Below are positions 18,300 through 25,539 of a stretch of DNA of 64,000 bases, in pieces. This DNA comes from Rhizobium sp. Leaf262 (GTDB taxonomy: Bacteria; Pseudomonadota; Alphaproteobacteria; Rhizobiales; Rhizobiaceae). A model generated the notes under the pieces. It saw nothing but the letters and a program-made list of their open reading frames with translations. It did no database searches and was not told the DNA's origin. The stretch is taken from the NCBI RefSeq assembly GCF_001422245.1, contig NZ_LMMM01000019.1:1-64000 (forward strand), written 5' to 3'. Made by a program: the position numbers and the translations under genes. Within the stretch, counting starts at the first letter, position 1. Every line of letters begins with the position of its first letter.

Positions 18300-21269
18300 G
18301 TGCAAAAAGCCGCAACCGTCGAAAGACGGCTGGACGATGTGCAGCCGGGGGTGATCCGCCCCTATACGCAGACGGAGCTTAAATCCGTTCTTTCCACCCT
18401 GAAGGATATCGGCAAAAGCGAGCCGGATGTTGCAGCGCTTCTGGCAAGCGACAGGCCGCTCAAGGATTTTATCGCGCAGGCGCTATCGTTGTCTCCATAC
18501 TTGCGGGATGCGGCGGTGGCGGATGAGGGGTTGCTGACGCTGGCGATTTCAGGGCCGCTGGATGCGACGCTGGCGCGGCTGGTCGAAGACGCCCGCAATT
18601 GCTGGCGGCCGGATGGCGAGGGCGTTGTGCCAAGCGAGGCCGAGGTGATGACGCGGCTGCGTGTTGCCAAAAGAAGGCTCTCCTTCATTTCCGCTTTGGC
18701 CGATCTGGCACGGATTTTCGTGGCGCGGGACACCACGCATTGGCTGAGCGATATGGCCGATGCGAGCCTTGCAGCTGCCATCGACCATCTGCTTCTGGCC
18801 AACCACCACAGCGGCAAGCTGACGCTGAAGAATGCCGATGCGCCGAGTGAAAGTTCCGGCCTGATCGTGCTCGGCATGGGCAAGCTGGGTGCGCAGGAGC
18901 TGAATTATTCCTCCGATATCGATGCCGTCGTCTTCTTCGAACCGTCCTCCGGCATCGTGCCGGACCCGCTGGACACGTTGGAAATCTTCGGGCGCATGAT
19001 GCGCCGGCTGATCCGTATCATGCAAGAGCGCACAGCCGATGGTTATGTGTTCCGCACCGACCTACGGCTGCGCCCTGACCCCGGCTCGACGCCGCTTGCC
19101 ATACCCGTCGAGGCGGCGCTGACCTATTACGAGGGCAGGGGCCAAAACTGGGAGCGGGCGGCCTATATCAAGGCAAGACCGGTTGCGGGCGATATCAAAG
19201 CGGGCGAAAGCTTCCTGCGCGAACTGACGCCCTTTGTGTTTCGCAAATATCTGGATTATGCGGCGATTGCCGATATCCACTCTATCAAGCGGCAAATCCA
19301 TGCGCATAAGGGCCATGGCGCGATTGCGGTGAAGGGGCACAACGTCAAACTCGGTCGCGGCGGCATTCGCGAGATCGAATTCTTTGCGCAGACGCAGCAG
19401 CTGATTGCCGGTGGGCGGATGGCACCGCTGCGGGTGCGCTCCACGCAGGAGGCGCTGGCGGCGCTGACGGAGGCGAAGTGGATCGATGCCAGCACCCGTG
19501 ACAAGCTGACCGACGCTTACTGGTTTCTGCGCGAGGTGGAACACCGCATTCAGATGGTGCGCGACGAGCAGACGCATATTCTGCCCGATACAGAAACGGA
19601 GCTGAAGCGCATCGCCTTCATGCTGGGCTTTGCCGATACCAAGGCGTTTTCCGAAAAGCTGGAAGAGGTGCTGCGGCTGGTGGAGCGCAAATATTCGGCG
19701 CTGTTCGAGCAGGAAACCAAGCTGTCAGGTGAAAGCGGCAATCTGGTCTTTACCGGTCAAAAGGATGACCCTGATACGCTAAAGACGCTGGCACGGCTGG
19801 GTTTCGAGCGGCCCGAATCCATGTCCGGCGTTATCCGCACCTGGCACAATGGTCGCTACCGTGCCACGCAATCCGTCGAGGCGCGGGAGAGGCTCACGGA
19901 ACTGACGCCGGATTTGCTCAAGGCTTTCGGTGAAAGCAAGCGGGCGGATGAGGCGTTGTTGCGCTTCGACAATTTCCTCTCCGGCCTGCCTGCCGGTATT
20001 CAGCTGTTTTCGCTGCTGGGCAACAATCCGGCGCTGCTGTCTCTGCTCGTGACGATCATGTCCTCTGCGCCGCGACTAGCGGAAATTATCGCAGCGCGCC
20101 CGCATGTGTTTGATGGCATGCTGGACCCGGCGCTGATGACGGAAATTCCGACGCGGGAGTATCTCAGCCAGCGCATGCGGGGTTTTCTGGCACCGGCCCG
20201 GCACTATGAAGACATTCTCGACCGCCTGCGTATCTTCGCCGCCGAACAACGGTTTCTGATCGGCGTGCGGCTGCTTACGGGTGCGATCCGGGGCGAGGTC
20301 GCGGCGCGTGCCTTTACCTACCTCGCTGATCTGGTGATCGAAGCCGCGGTCAATGCTGTCATGGCTGAGATGGAGACGGCGCATGGCACCTACCCGGGTG
20401 GACGTGTTGCCGTGGTCGGCATGGGTAAGCTGGGCTCGTTCGAGCTGACGGCGGGCTCCGATGTCGATCTGATTTTGCTATACGATTACGACGATGCGGC
20501 CGCCGAATCCGATGGGGCGAAGCCGCTGGATGCTGTCAGATATTTCACCCGCATCACGCAGAGGCTGATTTCGGCACTGTCAGCGCCGACAGCCGAAGGT
20601 GTGCTGTACGAGGTGGACATGCGGCTGCGCCCCTCCGGCAACAAGGGTCCGGTGGCGACGCGTATTTCCACTTTCGAGAAGTACCAGCGCGAAGAGGCAT
20701 GGACTTGGGAGCATCTGGCGCTTTCGCGCGCGCGGTTGATCTGCGGCGATGCTACGCTGATCAAGGATGCAGAGCGGATCATTGCGTCCGTTCTCGCCCA
20801 GAAGCGGGATGTGGCGAATATTGCGGCTGATGTGGCCGAGATGCGCAAGCTGATCGGCGAGGAAAAGCCGCCCGCCAATATCTGGGATTTCAAGCTGATC
20901 CCCGGCGGTCTGGTCGATCTGGAATTCATCGCGCAATATCTGACGCTGGTCGCGCCTGCAAAGGGTCTGCCGCCGCATGTGGCAGGGGAAAGCACGGCAG
21001 ATGTTTGGAAGCGTGTTGCGGCAGGCGCGATGGAGCCGCAGACCTATGACGATTGCATGGCCGCGCTCAATCTCTTCACTGAGCTTTCCCAGATCATCCG
21101 CCTGTGCATCGACAACGATTTCGAACCGAAGGAAGCGCCCGCCGGTTTGATCGACCTTGTCTGCCGCGCAGGCGATTGCCCTGACATCGGCACGCTGGAG
21201 GGTGAAGTGAAGCGTCTGTCGAAAACTGTGCGCAAGGCTTTTTCTGCGGTTGTGGCGGCGAAGGACTAA
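18300..21269 (+). CDS. glnE: bifunctional glutamine synthetase adenylyltransferase/deadenylase GlnE
   Basis: A 989-residue GlnE with two nucleotidyltransferase halves: the N-terminal deadenylase (GMGKLGAQELNYSSDIDAVV, about 195-215) and the C-terminal adenylylase (GMGKLGSFELTAGSDVDLIL, about 705-725). It adjusts glutamine synthetase activity in response to PII. I chose the GTG at 18300, preceded by GGGAGAGAG, because the upstream in-frame ATG at 18237 would translate the palindromic repeat (IPVTSTGMR). That peptide is encoded by the repeat at cycL as well, so it is not GlnE sequence. Confidence 0.93.
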   Translation: MQKAATVERRLDDVQPGVIRPYTQTELKSVLSTLKDIGKSEPDVAALLASDRPLKDFIAQALSLSPYLRDAAVADEGLLTLAISGPLDATLARLVEDARNCWRPDGEGVVPSEAEVMTRLRVAKRRLSFISALADLARIFVARDTTHWLSDMADASLAAAIDHLLLANHHSGKLTLKNADAPSESSGLIVLGMGKLGAQELNYSSDIDAVVFFEPSSGIVPDPLDTLEIFGRMMRRLIRIMQERTADGYVFRTDLRLRPDPGSTPLAIPVEAALTYYEGRGQNWERAAYIKARPVAGDIKAGESFLRELTPFVFRKYLDYAAIADIHSIKRQIHAHKGHGAIAVKGHNVKLGRGGIREIEFFAQTQQLIAGGRMAPLRVRSTQEALAALTEAKWIDASTRDKLTDAYWFLREVEHRIQMVRDEQTHILPDTETELKRIAFMLGFADTKAFSEKLEEVLRLVERKYSALFEQETKLSGESGNLVFTGQKDDPDTLKTLARLGFERPESMSGVIRTWHNGRYRATQSVEARERLTELTPDLLKAFGESKRADEALLRFDNFLSGLPAGIQLFSLLGNNPALLSLLVTIMSSAPRLAEIIAARPHVFDGMLDPALMTEIPTREYLSQRMRGFLAPARHYEDILDRLRIFAAEQRFLIGVRLLTGAIRGEVAARAFTYLADLVIEAAVNAVMAEMETAHGTYPGGRVAVVGMGKLGSFELTAGSDVDLILLYDYDDAAAESDGAKPLDAVRYFTRITQRLISALSAPTAEGVLYEVDMRLRPSGNKGPVATRISTFEKYQREEAWTWEHLALSRARLICGDATLIKDAERIIASVLAQKRDVANIAADVAEMRKLIGEEKPPANIWDFKLIPGGLVDLEFIAQYLTLVAPAKGLPPHVAGESTADVWKRVAAGAMEPQTYDDCMAALNLFTELSQIIRLCIDNDFEPKEAPAGLIDLVCRAGDCPDIGTLEGEVKRLSKTVRKAFSAVVAAKD

Positions 21270-21308
21270 ATTATAGGATGTACCAAACCGCAAGCTGGAG
21301 ATAGGCGA

Positions 21309-21707
21309 ATGATCGGATATACCATGGTTGGGACGGCGGATCTGGATCGCGCTGTCAGATTTTACGATCCGGTGTTTGCCGAGATGGGGCTGAAGCAGTG
21401 CTATAAGGACGATCAGGTCGCATTCTGGGGTGACAAGACGGATGTGAACGCGCCGCGTTTTGCGACCGGCTATCCCTTCGATGGTGGTAAGGCTAATGTC
21501 GGCAACGGCACGATGACGGCGTTTCTCATCGACAACGCTGCCAAGATCGATACGTTGCATGGCCTTGCCATGGAGAATGGCGGATCGGATGAAGGCGCGC
21601 CGGGTCTGCGTCCGGATTACGGTGAAGGGTTTTATGCGGCCTATGTTCGCGACCCCGATGGCAACAAGATCGCCTTCGTTTGCTACGACATCAACAAGAA
21701 GGCCTGA
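21309..21707 (+). CDS. VOC-family (glyoxalase/bleomycin-resistance-like) protein
   Basis: A 132-residue single-domain VOC protein with the two beta-alpha-beta-beta-beta modules: MIGYTMVGTADLDRAVRFYD at the start and YAAYVRDPDGNKIAFVCYD at the end. Metal ligands in the family are usually a His/Glu from each module; here the first strand carries no His, so it may not be a glyoxalase I. The substrate is unknown. It lies 39 nt after glnE and converges with a small ORF. Confidence 0.8.
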   Translation: MIGYTMVGTADLDRAVRFYDPVFAEMGLKQCYKDDQVAFWGDKTDVNAPRFATGYPFDGGKANVGNGTMTAFLIDNAAKIDTLHGLAMENGGSDEGAPGLRPDYGEGFYAAYVRDPDGNKIAFVCYDINKKA

Positions 21708-21848
21708 TCAGGCGGCCGTGATATGGTCGCTGACCTCTGGACGCGCGATCTGTGCCGGAACAGACATGCCCGGCACGGCGTTGACTGGCGCATCGGTATG
21801 ATCCGGCGTGCGGCCATGTCCGTAATAAGGTTTTTCATAAAGGCTCAT
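21708..21848 (-). CDS. possible 46-residue protein
   Basis: A minus-strand ORF beginning MSLYEKPYYGHGRTPDHTDA, with GGAA 5 nt upstream of its ATG. It fills exactly the space between the VOC stop and the metallophosphoesterase start. Composition is polar with many Pro and His and no hydrophobic segment. I do not recognise it. The tight fit could be accidental, so treat it as a candidate only. Confidence 0.35.
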   Translation of the reverse strand: MSLYEKPYYGHGRTPDHTDAPVNAVPGMSVPAQIARPEVSDHITAA

Positions 21849-21850
21849 AC

Positions 21851-22969
21851 ATGTTCCATTTGATATTCGGATTGCCGTGGCTGGTGGTCGCCGCACGGTT
21901 CATTCAGCCGCTTCCATGGATATGGTCTGTAAAAATCGGTCTGGCTATCCTCCTTCTCATCGCGTCGCAATATCACCTATTCAACCGGCTTTCGTCAGGA
22001 TCCGTCTTTTCACCGGAGTTCCCCCGGTTTCTGGTCATCGCATTCAATGTGTTGATGGGCACCGTTCTTCTGCTGGCTGTTTTTCAAATCGCGCTTGATG
22101 TGGTCTCGTTGCTCATCCTGCCTTTCAAGGGCCACTTCCCGGCTGTTCCGGCAGGGCTTCGCTATGGCATGGGGATTCTGGCACTGGGCATCGCGTCCTA
22201 TGGTGTCAGTCAAGCCATCCGTGTGCCGCCGCTCAAGGATATCGAGGTCACGGTGAAGGGACTTCCGGCGGCTTTCGACGGTTACCAGATGATCCAGCTG
22301 ACAGACCTTCACATCAGCCGGTTGTTCGACACGCGGTGGGCCGAGCAGGTGGTGGAGAAAACCAATGCGCTGAACGCCGACCTCATCGTCATCACCGGCG
22401 ATCTCATCGACGGCAACATTCAAGACCGCCGGGCGGACATCGCGCCGCTGGCGGGACTGAAGGCAAGAGATGGCGTCTACACCATTCCGGGCAATCATGA
22501 GTATTTCTTCGGCTACGAGGAGTGGATGAAATACTACGAAGGCCTGAACATGAAGACGCTGGCCAACGCCCATGCAATCATCGACAGGGATGGCGAAAAG
22601 ATCGTTGTGGCCGGTCTGACCGACCTGTCCTCGTCGAGAGCGGGCTTTCCGGTGCCGGACATAAAGGCGGCGCTCAATGGCGCGCCGGAGATGGCACCCG
22701 TCATTCTGCTGGATCATCAGCCGAGCGAAGCGGCGCGCAACGCGCAGGCGGGTGCAGCCGTGCAGCTTTCCGGGCATACGCACGGCGGCATGGTTATTGG
22801 ATTGGAAAAGCTGGTGGCGCGCGCCAATAAGGGCTTCGTGTCCGGCTTCTATCAGGTGGATGGGATGCAGCTTTATGTGAACAACGGCACTGCCTTGTGG
22901 CCGGGCTTTGCGATCCGTCTTGGCGTTCCATCGGAACTGACCCGCATCACCTTGCGCCGAGCGCCGTAA
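21851..22969 (+). CDS. membrane-anchored calcineurin-like metallophosphoesterase
   Basis: A 372-residue protein with several hydrophobic segments in the first 130 residues and then a metallophosphoesterase domain. Its motifs appear in order: QLTDLHIS (D-x-H), VITGDLIDG (GD), IPGNHEYFFG (GNHE), LLDHQP and LSGHTHGGM (GHxH). These residues form the di-metal centre. Relatives of the YkuE type act on envelope lipids such as UDP-diacylglucosamine, but the substrate is not determined here. A perfect 10-bp hairpin terminator follows. Confidence 0.85.
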   Translation: MFHLIFGLPWLVVAARFIQPLPWIWSVKIGLAILLLIASQYHLFNRLSSGSVFSPEFPRFLVIAFNVLMGTVLLLAVFQIALDVVSLLILPFKGHFPAVPAGLRYGMGILALGIASYGVSQAIRVPPLKDIEVTVKGLPAAFDGYQMIQLTDLHISRLFDTRWAEQVVEKTNALNADLIVITGDLIDGNIQDRRADIAPLAGLKARDGVYTIPGNHEYFFGYEEWMKYYEGLNMKTLANAHAIIDRDGEKIVVAGLTDLSSSRAGFPVPDIKAALNGAPEMAPVILLDHQPSEAARNAQAGAAVQLSGHTHGGMVIGLEKLVARANKGFVSGFYQVDGMQLYVNNGTALWPGFAIRLGVPSELTRITLRRAP

Positions 22970-22986
22970 CCCTTGCGCTTTGGCAT

Positions 22987-23023
22987 TTGACGGACCCGGC
23001 AGTCGCAGGTCCGTCAATCTTTT
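22987..23023 (+). terminator. intrinsic terminator after the metallophosphoesterase gene
   Basis: TTGACGGACC and GGTCCGTCAA (22987-22996 and 23008-23017) form a perfect 10-bp stem followed by tctttt on the plus strand. It sits in the convergent gap before the kinase gene on the other strand. Confidence 0.75.
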
Positions 23024-23026
23024 CCA

Positions 23027-25354
23027 TCAGGCCGTTTCCGTATTCGGAATGAACAGTGTCACGACCGTGCCCTTGCCAACGCAGGAGCGGATTTTCATCG
23101 TGCCGCCATGCAGCTTCACCAGCGAGCGGGAGATGGCAAGACCGAGGCCCGAGCCCCCCTGGCTCTTGGCATATTGGCTCTGAACCTGTTCGAAGGGTTG
23201 GCCGATCTTGCTGATGTTGGCGGAGGGAATGCCGATGCCGGTATCGGCAATGGTTACCATGAGGCCCTTACAGTGAACATGGGTGCGAAGCTCCACGCGA
23301 CCGCCATCGCCGGTGAATTTCACTGCATTCGACAAGAGATTGAGCATGATCTGCTTCATCGCCCGGCGATCAACGGCCATATGCATGTCATTGCAAACGC
23401 GCTTCTGAATGGAGATGTTCTTCTGTGCGGCCTGAATGGCGGTGAGGCGAAGCGTTTCCTCGACCAGCGGCGCGAGGTCAACCTTTTCGCGGTTGATGCG
23501 CATGTGACCGGCTTCGATCTTCGACATATCCAGGATGTCGTTGATGACGTTGAGCAGATGCTTGCCGCTGTCATGAATATCACGGGCATATTCGCTGTAT
23601 TTCGAAGACCCGACCGGGCCAAACATTTCCGCGATCAGGATTTCCGAGAAGCCGAGAATGGCGTTGAGCGGTGTGCGTAGTTCGTGGCTCATATTGGCCA
23701 GGAATTCTGACTTTGCCGTGTTGGCAGCCTCGGCGCGCTCCTTTTCAGCCTGATAATTTGCGTTGGCATCGGAAAGCTCGGTCTTCTGACGCTCCAGCTT
23801 GTGGCGGGAAGCGGAGAGGTCGCCAATGGTCGCCATCAGGCGCTTTTCGGAATCGCGCAGACGTTCTTCATGGCGCTTGAGGAGGGTAATGTTCGTGCCG
23901 ACCGACACCAGACCGCCATCACGGGTACGCCGTTCGTTGATCTGCAGCCAGCGGGCATCGGCAAGCTGGACTTCCGTGGTGCGCGACAGGCCGGACTGAT
24001 CCGGGTCGGCCACGCGGCGTTCCACGACGGGGCGGCAGGCGGCGGCGTTGACGACGGAGCGTTCCGTACCCGCTACCAGCACGCTGTCCGGCAAACCATA
24101 GGCCTGCTGGAAGTGAGCATTGCACATGACCAGACGGTCGTTCTTGTCCCACAGCACGAAGGCCTCGGACGTGCTTTCGATGGCATCCGCAAGGCGCTGG
24201 TCGGCTTCAGCATAGCGCTGGGCCAGACGGTGCTGCTCCGTCACATCCATGGCAATGCCGATGACGCGTGGACCGTTGGAGGTGCGGATGACCTGAGCGC
24301 GGGCGCGCAGCCAGACATAGTGACCATGAGCATGGCGCATGCGGAAAATCTGGTCGATCTGGCGAAGATCGCCGCAGCCGACGGAGCGCGCGAGTTCGTA
24401 GAGATTGCCGTCTTCCGAATGCATCATGCGGGCAGCATCGCTGAAGGACAGCGGTTCTGTCTTGGGCGGGAGACCGAGAATTTCATAAAGAGACGTGGAC
24501 CAGAACATACGGCGGTTCGAAAGATCGAAATCCCAAAGACCGCAGCGTCCGCGAGACAGAGCCGTTTCCACACGCAGATTGGATTCTACGAAAATCTCAT
24601 CGGCTGTGCGAGCCCGTTTCACCTGCATGTAATAGGCGTAGAGGATGACGAGCAGAATGGCCGAGATGCCCGTGAACAGCGTGACGTTCATGGCCACTTC
24701 GTTGCGCCAGAACGAGCGGATCGGTTGCAGCGAGCGCGCTGCAATGATCATGCCACCATCGACGCCAAGAGGCAGCATCGTCGCGTAATGGGGGGTGCCT
24801 TCGATGTTGGTTTCGATCGTACCGGGCGCACCGGGGAAACGACGCACAATGGCGATTTCCGGCAGGAGACTGGTGAGCGAGGTACCGAGGTAGAGCGACG
24901 CGTCCTTGCCGATGCCGCTGAAAATCCTGCCGTCGTTTCCAGCCACCAAGAGCAGCGTGTCGTCGTCAAGCGTGCCTGCGGGGAAAGCGGTGCGCAGGCG
25001 CGCTTCCGCCTCTGGCCGGTCCTGCGTGGCAAAGAGCACGTCCGCACCGCGCAACGATGCCTTGCCGGCAAGAGCCGACAGAGCTGTCGCCTGCCGCGCC
25101 GAAGCTTCCATGCGCCCGGATTCGGCAACAATGCCCAGCATACGCGAGGCTGCAACGACAACCAGAAAAGCCAGAATAAGTACCGGAATAAGCCGCTTTA
25201 GCAGCACTTCAAGCTGCGGCAGTTGAAGACTGCTTCGGGGTACTGTGGCAAACGCCGTCAGATAACCGGATAGCCTTTCGCCCCATGCAGCTATATCAGC
25301 AAATTTGGCATACGAGCGCTCATCGCCCGCAGTCGCCCGCCGCACGTTCGTCAT
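23027..25354 (-). CDS. pleC: PAS-domain sensor histidine kinase, PleC/DivJ/PdhS family, probably PleC
   Basis: A 775-residue kinase: TM1 (about 53-72), a periplasmic domain of about 150 residues, TM2 (about 222-243), two PAS domains (about 265-375 and 385-492), a coiled coil (about 493-545), then HisKA with phospho-His557 in FLANMSHELRTPLNAILGFS. The segment MFGPVGSSKYSEYARDIHDS after the H-box is a signature of kinases acting on DivK/PleD. ATPase boxes: NLLSNAVKFT, DTGIGIP, GGSGLGLAIS. PleC controls cell-cycle polarity through DivK. Location after glnE and overall layout match the rhizobial pleC; other family members cannot be excluded. Confidence 0.75.
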   Translation of the reverse strand: MTNVRRATAGDERSYAKFADIAAWGERLSGYLTAFATVPRSSLQLPQLEVLLKRLIPVLILAFLVVVAASRMLGIVAESGRMEASARQATALSALAGKASLRGADVLFATQDRPEAEARLRTAFPAGTLDDDTLLLVAGNDGRIFSGIGKDASLYLGTSLTSLLPEIAIVRRFPGAPGTIETNIEGTPHYATMLPLGVDGGMIIAARSLQPIRSFWRNEVAMNVTLFTGISAILLVILYAYYMQVKRARTADEIFVESNLRVETALSRGRCGLWDFDLSNRRMFWSTSLYEILGLPPKTEPLSFSDAARMMHSEDGNLYELARSVGCGDLRQIDQIFRMRHAHGHYVWLRARAQVIRTSNGPRVIGIAMDVTEQHRLAQRYAEADQRLADAIESTSEAFVLWDKNDRLVMCNAHFQQAYGLPDSVLVAGTERSVVNAAACRPVVERRVADPDQSGLSRTTEVQLADARWLQINERRTRDGGLVSVGTNITLLKRHEERLRDSEKRLMATIGDLSASRHKLERQKTELSDANANYQAEKERAEAANTAKSEFLANMSHELRTPLNAILGFSEILIAEMFGPVGSSKYSEYARDIHDSGKHLLNVINDILDMSKIEAGHMRINREKVDLAPLVEETLRLTAIQAAQKNISIQKRVCNDMHMAVDRRAMKQIMLNLLSNAVKFTGDGGRVELRTHVHCKGLMVTIADTGIGIPSANISKIGQPFEQVQSQYAKSQGGSGLGLAISRSLVKLHGGTMKIRSCVGKGTVVTLFIPNTETA

Positions 25355-25379
25355 TGTCCCGCCTTGATGTCCCTCGTGT

Positions 25380-25430
25380 GATTCGAAGCGCCGCCGCTCG
25401 AATCTGACACCAGTGAATCAAAGCTGATTC
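25380..25430. promoter_or_regulatory. cluster of four GANTC (CcrM) sites upstream of the pleC-like gene
   Basis: GATTC 25380-25384, GAATC 25400-25404, GAATC 25415-25419 and GATTC 25426-25430 occur within 51 bp, where about 0.2 would be expected by chance at equal base composition. GANTC is methylated by the cell-cycle methyltransferase CcrM in alphaproteobacteria. The cluster begins 26 bp before the kinase start codon. Confidence 0.7.
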
Positions 25431-25451
25431 GGCTTGTCCAGAGCTTAAGGT

Positions 25452-25466
25452 TAAAAGAATTTTAAC
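25452..25466. promoter_or_regulatory. CtrA box, TTAA-N7-TTAA
   Basis: TTAA-AAGAATT-TTAA exactly matches the full CtrA consensus and lies 98 bp upstream of the pleC-like start. A third TTAA is at 25446. Because CtrA acts downstream of PleC through DivK, this suggests feedback on the kinase gene. Confidence 0.6.
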
Positions 25467-25503
25467 CCATTGAACCGACTCCGTATTTTTTTGGGACAGG
25501 TGA

Positions 25504-25525
25504 GGCGGCTTCGCAAAAAGCCGCC
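25504..25525 (-). terminator. hairpin after pepN
   Basis: GGCGGCTT and AAGCCGCC form a perfect 8-bp stem with a 6-nt loop, 15 nt past the pepN stop on the minus strand. A T-run is lacking on the expected side, so it may be an mRNA 3'-end stabiliser instead. Confidence 0.4.
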
Positions 25526-25539
25526 AAACTCACGTAACG

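Noticed and set aside
23801..25201. 466-codon plus-strand ORF inside the PleC-like kinase gene
   Set aside because: It is antisense to a kinase with complete PAS, HisKA and ATPase motifs; the encoded protein resembles nothing and is a codon-bias shadow.
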